This document shows, one piece after another, positions 1 through 11,544 of a stretch of DNA of 64,000 nt. The DNA comes from Aquarana catesbeiana (taxonomy: Eukaryota; Chordata; Amphibia; Anura; Ranidae). The stretch spans positions 25,203,294 to 25,267,293 of the forward strand of contig NC_133334.1 of assembly GCF_042186555.1 (NCBI RefSeq), written 5' to 3'. The position numbers and the translations under genes are program-made. The first letter of the stretch is position 1; each line of letters begins with the position of its first letter. The notes under the pieces are model-generated. The model had not been told where the DNA came from and made no database searches. It saw nothing but the letters and a program-made list of their open reading frames with translations.

Positions 1-492
1 CACACAGACAAAATGTAACAGACAAAAGAAAAGATGGCACAGATATAGTCAGAAGCAACACAATTAAAATTCAACCAGAGGTAAAATAAAAAAAATGTAC
101 AAGTGCACCAAATACTTGTGACGCCATGACAATCACTGGTCATCTAAAATGTTACTGGAGTAAAATGTAATTAGCCATAAGTTGGCAAAAGGTTTCATCT
201 GCCACATTATAAAAATGAAACAACCCGTGTCTGAGAAACTTTGGAAGTTTTTCAGAAACTTTTTTTCATAGCGTTCAAACCAAACTTAAACAAAAGATGA
301 GTTAAAAGGAAATAAAAAATACAGAATAAGCATAGACATGTTTTCTTGGGTCAAATGTATATAACTATAGGCACCAGTGCAGAACGTGCTCTACAATTGG
401 CAAGGATTAGCCAAAGAGGTCTTACTTTACGTGCCCAATTGTATTAAGGGACCCGGAATGGCTGATGGCATTGGAATTTAAGGGTCGATGCT

Positions 493-524
<32 letters not shown>

Positions 525-899
525 ACAAAAACAGTTTGGGCAAAGTGGGAGTATAGGGAAAAGCTTACCTAATGAGCCAGAGACTGACATTGTTCCTTCA
601 CTGAAGACTATGTCCAGATTCTGTCAAATCAGTCCTAAAAGGTAGTTAAATTGGAAGTTTGGTAGGTAAGCCCAGTCGTAAGGGAGGCAATTCCAACACG
701 TGAGCCCAGTCTTGACCAAGGCAAGTTTAAGAGGTGAGGCCAGTCGTGAGGTGAGGCCAATCGTGAGGTAAGCCCAGTTGTGAGAGTCAAGCACGTGAAT
801 CAATGATCCAAGTGTTAGATGGACAGGCCAAAACCTATGACACTCTTTACAGTAAGTGGGTCGAATACTACAGGTTGGTAAATGATTTCTTATTCCGAG
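1..899. other. Unassigned AT-rich DNA
   Basis: I see no gene or recognisable repeat here apart from a poly(A) run at about 493-520, which could be a retroposon tail or simple repeat. The last part (about 660-780) has short imperfect repeats around gtgaggccagtcgtgag. Confidence 0.4.
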
Positions 900-1370
900 A
901 ACCCTTGGTAACCTAACCTTGTTCTACTTCCACTCTCAAGGGAGTCTTTGTTCTTCTCCCAATCCTGAAGAAGCTTAGTCTTGGTTCTCCTCCCAGTCCT
1001 GAGGGAAATTAGTCTTATTCCACTCCGAGTCCTAAGGGAGCGTAGTGTTACAGTCCTGAGAGAGCTTAGTCTTGCCTGCTCCTGGTTCAGCAGGAGCTAA
1101 TCTTATGTTCTACCCCCAGTCCTGTGGGAGAAGAGTTCTGATGTGCTCCCAGCTCTGTGGGAGATGAGCTCTGTTCTGCTCCCAACCCTTTGGGAGGTAA
1201 GTTCTATTCCACCCCCAGCCTTGTGAGAGGTAAGTCCTGTTCTCCTCCCACTATTGAAGTAGATAGGTATGGTTCCACCTCCAGACTTGTGGGAGGTTTT
1301 GATCTACCTCCTAGACTTGTGGGAGTTAATTTCTGTTCTGAAGAAGGTTCTGCTCTACAGTAGGTACACC
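900..1370. repeat. Degenerate minisatellite (gag-gagct-agtc motif)
   Basis: Diverged tandem copies of a unit of roughly 35-45 bp built around 'cagtcctgagggagctta' and 'ctcccagccttgtgggaggt' run through this stretch. The short open frame inside is an artefact of the repeat and has no recognisable domain. Confidence 0.6.
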
Positions 1371-1797
1371 CAGGTCTCTGGGGGGTAAGTTAAGTACTAG
1401 TGCAGGTGATTCCAGGAGTTGGATTGGCCTACAGATGTTTCTCTGATGCTGCACTGTCCCCTTCCTCTCTTACTCTGAGCTGAGCTCTTCCAGGCAGGAT
1501 GTTTTGCTCAGACACGTTATAGGAGCTGGGTCATTCTGAGAAACTTGAACACTAACAGCCAGACAGCGAGGAGTAGGAGGAGGAAGCTTTTCTGTGATGA
1601 CAGATTAACATCGCTTACATCTCAGGAAGGGAAGTATTTTTAGAGCAGATTACAAGCTGTAATAACAGTCGCCGAGTCATTGCACTGTGTCGCTTTTATA
1701 AGTCACGTCACACACCTGTTTAACATAAGTGTCACCTGATTCATATTTCACAACATTCAGCTACATTGTCAACATGACTTTTTCCTGAGTCAGGGAA
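1371..1797. other. Unassigned sequence
   Basis: No gene or known repeat recognised. Confidence 0.3.
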
Positions 1798-2284
1798 GCT
1801 GTATGAATAGGACAAGATCAAGATCAGGGAGCATGGTGGAGAGCAAAGGACCAAAGGGGTGTTGGGGGGGGGGGGGGGAGCAAAGGACAAAATAGAGGGC
1901 AGGAAACCAAAATAGAGGGCACAGGACAAGATTGAGGGCATTTGGCAAAGTGGAGGGTATGGGACAGGATGGGGAACACAAGACAGATGCTATGGATCAA
2001 GATGAAGAGCGCAGATGTCAGGACTTGGATCACCTGCTGGTGGCACTGTGGTTCCCAGAGCTGAAGGCCACAGTTTTGGTGGCCACCAGCAGGTGTCTTC
2101 CAGCAGCCAGCAGATTCCAGTAACTAGGATCTACCTGATGCTGACTGCTGGGAGAGACCCGCTGGTGGTCACCAGAATGGTGCCCTTCAGCTCTGGGAAC
2201 CACAGTGCCACCAGTAGGTGATCCAGATCCTGGGGGCAACTGGGAAAATGGGGTTATGGGGGGGGGGACAAAGAAGGTATAGGG
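1798..2284. repeat. Left part of degenerate 'ggacaagatgga' minisatellite
   Basis: Irregular purine-rich repeats (variants of ggacaagatggagggcaca) fill 1798-2026 and resume as short stretches between later insertions up to about 2436. The same array in the same orientation resumes at 6857-9060, so the sequence between is best read as inserted DNA. A G run lies at 1863-1878. Confidence 0.7.
2027..2224. repeat. 198-bp foldback (MITE-like)
   Basis: The first about 41 bases (starting ggatcacctgctggtggcac) recur as the reverse complement at the right end (ending gccaccagtaggtgatcc) with about one mismatch. The interior is also partly palindromic. It sits inside the minisatellite, and no clear target duplication is visible. 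Confidence 0.65.
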
Positions 2285-2420
2285 CAGTGACGGCGAACCT
2301 TGGCACCCCAGATGTTTTGGAACTACATTTTCCATGATGCTCAACTACACTGCAGCGTGCATGAGCATCTTTGGAAATGTAGTTCCAAAACATCTGGGGT
2401 GCCAAGGTTCACCATCACTG
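2285..2420. mobile_element. hAT-type MITE, 136 bp
   Basis: Long terminal inverted repeats start cagtgacggcgaaccttggc and end with the complement (ccaaggttcaccatcactg). Flanking octamers gtataggg and gcatagga match at 6 of 8 positions, consistent with a decayed 8-bp hAT target duplication drawn from the surrounding minisatellite. Confidence 0.75.
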
Positions 2421-2770
2421 GCATAGGACAAACTTTTAAAATAACTGTAAACCACGCAAGTAGTGCACATGTGTTGTGCTGAAGTGCAAAAACGTAATTC
2501 ATCATACACATAAATTCTTGAATTTTTATGAAGTGCAAATAGTGAAAAAAAAAATTAAACAACAATATGTGAAAAATTAGTGTCTATACAAAGATACAGT
2601 ATATGGTCAAAAGTATTGACACCTGCCTTTACACGCACATGAACTTTAATGGCATCCCAGTCTTAGTCCATAGGGTTCAATATTGAGTTGGCCCACCCTT
2701 TGCAGCTATAACATCTTCAACTATTCTGGGAAGGCTGTCCACAAGGTTTAGGAGTGTCTATGGGAATGTT

Positions 2771-3082
2771 TTACCATTCCTCCAGAAGCATGTTTGTGAG
2801 GTCAGGCACTGATGTTGGACAAGAAGTCCTGGCTTGCAGTCTTCGCTCTAATTCATCCCAAAGGTGCTCTATTAAGTTGAGGTCAGGACCCTGTGCAGGC
2901 CAGTCAAGTTCCTTCACCCCAAACTCGCTCATCCATGTCTTTATGGACCTTGCTTTGTGCACTGGCCCCTTCCTGTTCCGACATGACTGCGCACCATTGC
3001 ACAAAGCAAGGTACATAAAGACATGGATGAGCGAGTTTGGGGTGGAGGAACTTAACTGACCTGCACAGAGTCCTGACCTCAA
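2771..3082 (-). pseudogene. Tc1 transposase C-terminal fragment (left arm)
   Basis: An open frame of 103 codons contains the Tc1 C-terminal signature PDLNLIEHLWDELERRL, followed by SVPDLTNMLLEEW. The glutamate in IEHLW is the third catalytic acid of the DD34E triad. The N-terminal DNA-binding domain and the first two aspartates are absent, so it cannot encode an active transposase. It is one arm of a palindrome; the opposite arm carries the same gene part on the other strand. Confidence 0.8.
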
Positions 3083-3330
3083 CCCAATAGAACAGCTATG
3101 GGATGAATTAGAGTGCAGACTGTGAGCCAGGCCTTTCGTCCAACATCAGTGCCTGACCTCACAAATGCGCTTCTGGAAGAATGGTCAAACATTCCCATAG
3201 ACACACTCCTAAACCTTGTGGACAGCCTTCCCAGAAGAGCAGAAGCTGGTATAGCTGCAAAGGGTGGGCTAACTAAATCTTGAACTCTACGGACCAAGAC
3301 TGGCATGCCAATAAAGTTCATGTGCATGTA
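2995..3330 (+). pseudogene. Tc1 transposase C-terminal fragment (right arm)
   Basis: Plus-strand mirror of the left arm. The readable pieces include HKARYIKTWMSEFGVEELN and, after a stop codon, PAQSPDLNPIEQLWDELECRL. In-frame stops and a frame change break it, and it lacks the N-terminal two thirds of the protein. The more intact reading of this arm pair is on the minus strand. Confidence 0.75.
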
Positions 3331-3486
3331 AAGGCAGCAGTCCCAATACTTTTGACAATATAGTGTATTTTAAAAGTCCCAAAGCCAAAAGAAAGTCCCC
3401 TTTAAATATGCATGGATTCAAATCCTTCGGTATTCCAAAATGGTGCAAACATAAATTCACCACAAGAAAACAGCTACCACTATATT

Positions 3487-3957
3487 TAATCTAGAAGGGT
3501 TTTATAGGTTTTGTAGATGTGGACCCTGTAGAAGCACACAGAGGGCTCCTAGGAAAAGGACATCTTTAACCTCTCCAATCCATAAAGAGTACCCCATTAA
3601 ACCATTCATAACATGCGTTACTAGACATGTCACCTATGTCCTGGAATGTACATGTGGCTACCAGTACGCAGGCAGGACCTCCAGGACATTAACTACTAGA
3701 GTTAGTGAACATATAACAAATATCCATAGTGGATTTTCTCAACATAGTGTGTTCATCCATTTCAGGATTGTACACAACCAAGATCCAGCTGGTCTATCAT
3801 TTTATGCCATTGACACCATCAACAGACTCTGGAGGGGTGCCAACATGATCCAGAAAATATCGAAGAATGAAACGAAATGGATCTTTGAATTACAAACTTT
3901 GACACCACTAGAGCTAAATGTAGAATGCGATTTAAATTGCTTCATTACAGATTATTA
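3487..3957 (+). pseudogene. PLE GIY-YIG endonuclease domain fragment
   Basis: The frame reads through a Cys motif (GFYRFCRCGPCR) and then a GIY-YIG-like core, VTYVLECTCGYQYAGRT, followed by RVSEHITNIHSGFSQHSV, and ends with LNVECDLNCFITDY before TAA at 3955-3957. This order (Cys cluster, GIY-YIG, short acidic C-terminus) is that of the C-terminus of Neptune-type Penelope-like polyproteins. In active elements this nuclease nicks target DNA to prime reverse transcription. The RT domain is not present upstream because the left side runs into inserted and rearranged DNA, so it is a remnant. Confidence 0.8.
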
Positions 3958-4522
3958 ATTTTAGAGGTCACCTTTATTTATTTTATCAATATTACATTTT
4001 CCTCCATGTAATTAATATTTTTTCTGTTTTAGTAAATATATACCACGAATCACCATTATTCAAATGTAAAGTTTTTTATGTATGACTAGTTATTTTATTT
4101 CCACATCTACTCCTATTAACCTTGTTTTATTATCCAATTTCTAAATATTTTATCCAACCTTGTGAGTGTTCATATGGGTCACCTACTCACCCAACTCATC
4201 TATTTAACACCATATGTCACATTTTAATATTCAATATTTTATCATTAATTTTCACTTGGCAAATTGTCCCACAACATCTACCTTTATTTTTTCACTTTTA
4301 TGTAATATTATATCACTCCACTGGATGGCCTCTAATGTGGTCGAGCAAGAGCTCATTTACTGCCTATGACCAGCAGAGGGCCTTGTATTTTTTCAATATC
4401 CCACTCGTCCTATCTTCACTCATTTTTTTTTAAATTTAATTTTTACTTTTTTTCTCCATATGGACGTACATATATATAAAATCTTCATTTGTAGATATCA
4501 ATGTTATCTAGACATTGTTTAA

Positions 4523-4610
4523 CCACTTACCAACCCGGCCAATTCTGACACTTCGCTCCTACATGTAAAAATCATAATTTTTTTGCTAGAAAATTACACA
4601 GAAACCCCCA

Positions 4611-4645
<35 letters not shown>

Positions 4646-4680
4646 TAGAATATACATAAATATAGAATATACATAAATAT

Positions 4681-4748
<68 letters not shown>

Positions 4749-5709
4749 GGATCGTAGAGAATACAATGGCGGTCATTGCAACTTTTTACCTCGCACGGCA
4801 TTTGCGCAGCAATTTTTCAAGCGAGTTTTTTTGGAAAGCAAAGTTTCATGCTTTTAAAAAAAAAAAAAAAAAAAAAACAGTAAAGTTAACCCAATTTTTT
4901 TGCATAATGTGAAAGATGAAGTTGCGCCGAGGAAATAGAAACCTAACATGTCACGCTTCAAAATTGCACGCGCTCGTGGAAGGGCACCAAACTTCGGTAA
5001 TCCCCATAGGCGATGATTTAAAATTTTTTACTGGTTACCTGTTTTGAGTTACAGATGAGGTCTAGGGCTACACACGGGGACAGGGGCACTTTAACAATTT
5101 TTTTTTTTTATTATTAAATTTTACTTTGACATTAAAAAAAAAAAAAAATTTTGATCACTTTTATTCCTATGACAAGGAATGTAAACATCCCTTGTCATAG
5201 GAATATGGCATGATCGGACCTCTTTACAGTGAGATGTGGGGTCTTATTGACCCCATATCTCACCTCTAGGCTGGGAAGCCAAAAAAAAAAAAATGGATCA
5301 CGGCTTCCCAACCAAGGCGGCGCCATTTTTTTGAATGCAGAGGCTGGGCGTGACATCATAATATCGCGCCCGGCCTCCGACGATCAGAGAGACTCCGGCG
5401 ACCATCTGGTCCGCCGGAAATCTCTATGGTGGACATCCGGGGCTGGCGGATCCGTTGTCAGACTCAGCGATCTCAGCGGTGAGTCGGTAGAAGCACAGGA
5501 GGGCGGCGGGGGGGGGGGGGGGGGGGCGACACACACGTCCCCTCTCGCTGCGCGTAAGAACGATCAAGCGACTGATCCACCGCTATGATCATCCTTATGG
5601 TGTAGGGTATCGCCGGCTGAAAACGGAAATATCTGAATGATGCCTCTAGCTGCAGGCATCATTCATTCATACCCCCACAAACCTAGGACGTCCCACGGTC
5701 GGCAAGTGG
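4523..5709. mobile_element. TTAA-flanked MITE (piggyBac-like), about 1.2 kb
   Basis: Inverted ends ccacttaccaaccc and cggtcggcaagtgg are flanked by TTAA at 4519-4522 and 5710-5713, as expected for a piggyBac-type insertion. No transposase frame is present. It contains (TA)n at about 4612-4740 and a G run near 5511-5526. The superfamily assignment rests on target site and termini only. The same family occurs at 22569-25186, 25777-26200 and 50764-51736. Confidence 0.75.
4612..4740. repeat. (TA)n microsatellite
   Basis: Long TA runs are interrupted by two aatatagaatatacat units. Tyr-Ile repeat frames across it are artefacts. Confidence 0.9.
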
Positions 5710-5814
5710 TTAATAAAATTTGTACGCTCCCTGAGTATGCAGCATGGTGTTTACATTGAACCAACCAGATTTGTAGTAAGGGTATAAATGCCCACAACAA
5801 ACATGGCGAATTGA

Positions 5815-5870
5815 CCACTTCCTGATGATGGCTTTGTGATAGTCCGAAACGTTGCAGGTTACACTGCGTC
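5815..5870 (+). ncRNA. Degenerate hammerhead ribozyme-like motif in PLE
   Basis: CUGAUGA, then GGCU..AGUC able to form stem II, then CGAAAC with the self-complementary ACGU that serves as a short stem III in PLE hammerheads. A U-C mismatch sits at the base of stem II and stem I is weak, so cleavage activity is doubtful. It lies downstream of the GIY-YIG fragment, the usual position in the terminal repeat of PLEs. Confidence 0.45.
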
Positions 5871-6565
5871 TCTTCCGCCCATACAAAACTGACCTATGTG
5901 GGGCACCCAGTGTGAACAGCATCGCACAGGAGAAGTCAATTTAAGCACAAGCACTTTATTTCATTACCTAATGGGACTTTATTAACCCTTTGCGTGTTCT
6001 GCAGGTTTTACATGAATTTGATCAACCCTAAGCACAGCAAACTGTTTTTACATTCCTACTTTGCTTCTTTACCATTTGCTTATTAGCGAGTTTTTTTTAC
6101 TGCAAGCTGGAGTTTGATTATTAGTTCTTTTTATCCAAAGGCACCGAGGTTTATATTTCTCTGTTATAATCCACCACAACCAAGAATAATAAAGCTGGGG
6201 GCTTTCCAGACCACAGTGACCCCCCCCCCTTATTCAGGGTAGTCAACAAAGGCTCCAATATTATGCATCAGCATTAAGGGGCACCATTGGTCACCAGGGT
6301 GGACATCAGGACCCAACGCCAGACAGACTCCTCCAAATCTCTGATAGCTCAAATTCATGTAGGAATAAACATATATACGCTCCTCATAGTGTAATGTGTT
6401 AAAATATACGTTTTATTCAGTTAAAATCTTACTTACATCTGCAAACAATGCACATTGTACAAGAAATCACTCAGCTGGAAGTTGGATAATAATTCCAGTT
6501 AACTTCTGGTACGCGATGACGCCGCTAGGAGGGCCAGGGCGGAATAAAATCTGAAACAATGTGAA

Positions 6566-6720
6566 AAATTAGTGTCCCTACAAAGATATATTAAGTGCCC
6601 CAAAGCCAGTACGCGATGACGCCACTAGGAGGCCCGGGGGCGGAGCCTGCTAGTGACATCATCACGTACCGGCTTTGGGGCGCTGAATATATATCTTTGT
6701 TAGGACACTAATTTTTCACA
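6566..6720. repeat. Inverted repeat inside PLE terminus
   Basis: tgtgaaaaattagtgtc at 6566 and its complement ending at 6720 enclose further complementary blocks (gccccaaagccagtacgcg / cacgtaccggctttggggcg). It forms a stem of about 60-65 bp and contains the uninterrupted version of the Tc1 palindrome target. Confidence 0.75.
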
Positions 6721-6856
6721 TATTGTTATTACTTATTCACTATTTGAACTTCATAAAAATATATAAAAAAAAGTATTTGTGTATGATGGATTAAGTTTTT
6801 GCACTTCTGTTAAAAAAAAATACGTTTTTGCACTTCAGCGCAACACATGTGATTTA

Positions 6857-9060
6857 CATAGGACAAAACTTGACTGGGCCAAGATAAGATGGTGACCAGA
6901 AGGACGTGAAAAGCATGGGAAGAGATGAAAATGTACAGGAAAAAAAAAACAAAGCATAGAACAACATGAGAACTATTAGACAAGATGGGAAAGTATGGAA
7001 CAGGAAGGGAAGCATAAGACAAGATGGAGAGCAGGAAGACCGAAAACAAATCAAAAAAAAAAAAAAAAAAAAAGGGGGGCTATGGGATAAGATTGGAGGC
7101 ACTGGACAAAAAAAAAAACAAACTATGGAGTGAGCAGGACAAATAGAGGGGCCCAGGGGAAAATGTGGGTTATAAAGACAGAAATGGAGGTCATAGGACA
7201 AACTGCTGGGCACAACATAAGATGGGAAACCAGAAGGACACGATGGAAGGAATGGGAAAAGATGGACAGTACAGAACAAAAACAGAGCACAGAACAAAAT
7301 GTGATAAAGATGGGATAGCAGAGGATAAAGTGGAGTTTATGGAACAGGATGAAAATCATACGACAAGATGGACGCTTTAGGGCAAGAGGACGAGCTTAGG
7401 GACAAAGGCGCTTATGGATAAGATGGGAAGCACTGGCCAAGTTGAAGGGCACAGGATGAAAAAGGAAACAAAGAGCACAGGACGGAGTACAGGAAAAAAA
7501 AAAAAAGGGGTTGTGGGACAAAAATGGACGGCATAGGACAATTTGGCCGGGACGTGATAAGATGGAGTCCAGAGGGATGAGATGGAAAGCACAGGAAAAT
7601 ATGGAGCGTACAGAACAAAAACGGGACTATGAGACAAGATGAGGAAGCACAGGATAAAGGGGGCTGTATGGCTCAGAATGGGAAGCATGAGACAAGGATG
7701 AAGCGCAGGAGGACAAAAGAGGCTATGGGATAAGATGGCAAGCACTGGGCAAGATGTGATGGGCACAGGACAGAAAAGGAAGCTATGGAGAATGTAGGAC
7801 AAAAAGGGGGGCACAAGGGGAAAATGGGGGTTATAGGACAAGAATAGAACAAATAGGACAAACTTGTAGGCATAGGATAAGATGGTGGCCAGAGGGATAA
7901 GAAAAGCCGGAAAGTAAAGCAGAAAAAAACTGGATTACACAATAAAATGGGGGCTTTTAGATAGGATTCGAAGCACAGGATAAAGTGTAATGTATAGAAC
8001 AAGATGGGATGGAAGTACACGAGAAGATAGATGTTATGAAACGAGATGAACAGCAGAGGACAAAAAAGGAGGCCATGGGATAAGATGGAAAGCACTGGAC
8101 AGGATGAAGAGCACACGCAATAAGGAAGCTATGGAGATCACAGGACAAAATGGGGACCACAGGGGAAAATGGAGGTTATAGGACAAGAAAGGAGGGCATA
8201 GGACAAACTGGTTGGGACAAAATGAGATTAAGGCCAGGGGAACAAGGTGGAAGGTACGGGAGAAGATGGAGAGTACAGAACAAAAACGGGGGCTATGAGA
8301 CAAGATGGAGAGTATGGGATAAAGTGGAGTGTATGGAATAGGATGGGGGAGCCCAGGACAGGATGGATGCTATGGGATAAAAAGGGAGAAAATACCAGAC
8401 TATGGGATGAGATTAGAAACGCTGGACAAGATGAGGAGAACAGGACAAAAGGGAAGCTATGGCGAGAACAAGACAAAATAAAGAAGGGGTGCAGGGGAAA
8501 ATGAGGGTTATAGGACAATAATGGAGGGTTTAATACAAACCGGTGGGAACAGCAAAAGATGGAGGCCAGAGGGAAAAAATAGAAGGCACAGAAAAAGATG
8601 AAGCGTACGGAACAAAATGGGGGGCTAAGAGAAAAGATGAGGAGCACATGAAAGTGACGTATATGGAAAAGAATGGGAAGGACAGGATGGACGCTGTGGG
8701 ACAAGATGGAGAACACCAGACAAAATCAGAGGCAGGTCATGCCATAAGATAAGAAGCACTGGACAGAATGAGGAGCACAGGAGACTGTGGGAAATGATAG
8801 CAGAAGGGGATAAAAAGGAGAACAAGTGCTCAAATGAGGAACTCACATGTTACGTAAAGTCAAAAACAGTAAATGAAATACCAGAAATGAAGAACAAGAC
8901 CGAGGCCCGAGGACAAGATGGGGGTGAAAAAGACAAGATGGCGAGCACTGGACAAGACAGAACCATATGTGTCGTGAAAGACAAAATGGAGAGCAGAGGG
9001 CATATGACTGATGACCATTCACCACTTAAAATGTGTGAGATAGAATTAGATAGTACATAA
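6857..9060. repeat. Degenerate 2.2-kb 'ggacaagatgga' minisatellite
   Basis: Tandem but strongly diverged phrases (ggacaagatggagagcac, aggacaaaatgggg, gaggttataggacaag) run without unique sequence. A looser higher-order order of phrases recurs about every 400-600 bp. Long Ser/Pro/Phe/Leu-rich frames on the minus strand and Lys/Gly/Glu-rich ones on the plus strand arise from the composition and have no domain. Confidence 0.75.
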
Positions 9061-10393
9061 CAGCAAGCGTGGCATGAACTGTGCCCATAGGGCAACCAGG
9101 ATAGTAAGCCACGGGACAACATACTCTCAAGTGCTCTGGAAAGGAAGCAGACCAGCCTGTACAGTGGACAAACTCTAGTGATACGTAGACGGGAGGGTTG
9201 AATACACATCACCTAATTGTTACATCATTAGCCCACACAAGAACGAAGGTGCCAAGTAAAGGAGAGCATGCATTAGCCTTTTGTCAAAACAACAGGACTG
9301 ACAGCTGGTCCCTCCAACCTACGGAACATTTCAAAGTACAATTTCCTGCAGCAAAACTAACAGCGTTCGCCTCTTGACTGACTGATGGAAAAGATAAAGT
9401 GATGGCTTGCTGGTGAGCTACAGAAATTTGTCAAAAAATTTTGGTCAACCCAATTTGCACCATACTTGATGCCTTCTCCTTTCCCTTCAAAATGGATCAG
9501 TCTATCCCTATCCATGCTTCATTCTGGGACTCGTTACTTATCTTACCACCTCTGCTGCAAGCCAGTTCCAGGCGTCAACTACTGCAAAATTGCACAATGC
9601 AGCACGGGATTCCCTTTTCCAAGTCCTTAATCTTCTCGCAAGGCATTCATTATTGTTAAACTTATTGCCTGACCTTGGCTTCATGGAAAGGAGAGGAGGC
9701 AAAGTCAGGGAGCCGTCCCACGCCCCTGCATCAAGTGCCAGGTATTTGCACAATCATGCAGCATCATCGATTATACAAAGCAGGGGTTGCAGGCAATGCC
9801 CCCACAAGGTGCAGAGAGGTACAAGTCACTTTACCTTATAGCCGGGGGGGTGTACAGGTGACAACCTTAAGAGCTCTGTAGGTCCTGGCGTGAAGAAGGA
9901 CGGTCCTGCAAAAGTCTGAAGATCCAGTTACCCTCAAGCTTGCTGTCCCGATTCCGACGGGGGAACTCCTTGCTGGGATCAGATTTCAGCTGGAAAATAA
10001 ATTTATTGTTATTTATCTAGCTAGCAGCACTTTGCGTAGTCCTTGGACCGGTGTCAAGGTGGTCCCTAATAAGGCAACTTTACAGGAGTGGAGAGGAGTG
10101 GTGGACCAGCCCTGGGTGTACACCGCACTCTGCCTATCATGAATCCAGCGGGGAACGCTTAGGATATTAAGACGCAGAAGTCTCAGGCACTTCCTGAACA
10201 CTGCTGTACAAACCACCAACATGTTTTTTGTTGTCCTGGTTTACGTTTTAAAGGGACAACGTTCTAAAATGTTCTTCACCTGGAAAGCTGGCTGTGTAAC
10301 TCTACACCGGGTCATAGCTGAAGGACAATAGCTGCCGGCTCTTTAAGTTTAAGGCAAAACATTAAGGTTGGTTATACATTATACAATTTTCCT
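9061..10393. other. Unassigned sequence
   Basis: No conserved coding frame or known repeat recognised. The short open frames overlap on both strands and lack recognisable motifs. Confidence 0.3.
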
Positions 10394-10396
10394 TTA

Positions 10397-10796
10397 GGCT
10401 ACTTTCACACTGAGGCGCTTTACAGGCGATACAGCGCTAAAAAACGCCTGCATAGCGCCTGCAAAGAGCCTCTCCTGTGTCTCCAGTGTGAAAGTCCGAG
10501 GGCTTTAACACTGGAGCGGTGCGCTGGCAGGACGGAAAAAAAAAAAAAAAAAGTCCTTCAAGCTGCATCTTTACAGCGCTTCCCATTGAAAACAACGGGG
10601 CAGCGCCGCAAACCCGCCGGCAAAGCGCCGCTGCAGCAACGCTTTGTGGGCAGCTTTAACCCTTTTTCGGCCGCTAGCAGGGGTTAAAAAAACCCCGCTA
10701 GTGGCCGAAAATCGCAGCTAAATCGTCAGTAAAGCGGCGCTAGATATAACGCCGCTTTACCGTCGACGCCCACAAAGCTCCAGTCTGAAAGCGGCC
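10397..10796. mobile_element. MITE with TTA target duplication (PIF/Harbinger-like)
   Basis: Ends ggctactttcacactg and cagtctgaaagcggcc are inverted repeats flanked by TTA on both sides (10394-10396, 10797-10799). A 3-bp TTA duplication and a GG-starting terminus fit PIF/Harbinger. It is GC-rich inside with no transposase frame. Confidence 0.7.
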
Positions 10797-10999
10797 TTAG
10801 ATTTACCAAACTCATTTAATATGAGGTCAAACCTAAACACTCAATTCGTTATGCAACAAGCAGGCCCTTCTACTACATAGTTGAAGGTAAATCTAAAAGG
10901 AAATTGAATAAGAAAATTGTATCATTTATGGCCAGTTTAAGACTGGGTTCATTTTTTTTGCATTCCCATGCAGTGTTAACCCTTTTTTTTTTAAATGCA

Positions 11000-11135
11000 C
11001 TTTAGGTAGCACTGATGGGCACTGATGAGGCGGCACTGATGGTCACTGATGAGGCGGCACTGATGAGGCGGCAATGATAGGCAAAGATTGGCAGCACTGG
11101 TGGGCACTGTTGGGGCTGCACTGATGATCAGTGCC
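11000..11135. repeat. 'gcactgatgaggcg' minisatellite
   Basis: Short units of about 14-21 bp (ggcactgatgaggcggcac, ggtcactgatgaggc) are repeated. The same motif makes the foldback at 15055-15355. Confidence 0.7.
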
Positions 11136-11420
11136 CCGATTATTGATGTAGATGTCCCCTGTGCGGATTGTCGCTTATCGGTTCTCCTTTCCTCACGGGC
11201 TGTCAGTGTGAGGAGAGGATTGCCGATAACTGGCATATCCTGTTTTGCACTGATCAGCTGTGATTGGCTCTTTACCCCGATTTATTATCCGCTGTGTCCA
11301 GAGGAGACAGCGATCACAGATCACTGCCGATGCGCGCTGCAGGGGGTTCGCGGAAAACGCGATCACGGGAGGATGTCATATGACGCCCTCCGGCAATGTG
11401 CAACCATACATGGTTAGAAA
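11136..11420. repeat. Remnant of dispersed TTAA-MITE-like family
   Basis: The stretch resembles the internal GC-rich parts of the larger TTAA elements in this window (ttgattggctcttt, gatcacagatcactgccg, tgacgccctccggc). Ends are not preserved, so the call is tentative. Confidence 0.35.
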
Positions 11421-11544
11421 ATTGTTCGAAAAAAAAGTTGTATTTGATAAAGATCTGTTATACGTGCACGCGATAATGCCACCATTGTATAAAAATATTT
11501 CTCTCCAATTGTCAACATATTATCGATCGTTAACAGCATAAATG

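Larger units (their letters stand above)
2597..3365. mobile_element. Palindromic Tc1/mariner derivative (two opposed transposase 3' halves)
   Basis: The ends cagtatatggtcaaaagtat and ..acttttgacaatatagtg are inverted repeats flanked by TA on both sides (2595-2596, 3366-3367). The two arms, each about 340 bp, are inverted copies of the 3' half of a Tc1 transposase gene. A related uninterrupted site at 6566-6610 (caaagata-tattaagtgccccaaagcc) shows the sequence before insertion, which fixes the boundaries. Confidence 0.85.
2436..6856 (+). mobile_element. Penelope-like retroelement (Neptune type), degraded, with inverted ends
   Basis: The termini (about 2436-2596 and 6690-6856) are inverted copies of each other and share gtgaaaaattagtgtc and gcacttcagc..caacacatgtg blocks. 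They are flanked by near-identical cataggacaaactt / cataggacaaaactt (2422-2435 and 6857-6871), which looks like a 14-15 bp target duplication in the minisatellite; that phrase also recurs in the array, so the duplication is not certain. Inside are a GIY-YIG endonuclease fragment (3487-3957), a hammerhead-like motif (5815-5870), a Tc1-derived palindrome and a TTAA MITE. The reverse transcriptase core is missing. Confidence 0.65.

Noticed and set aside
4572..4801. Tyr-Ile repeat ORFs
   Set aside because: Translations of (TA)n; the same applies to 40106-40291.
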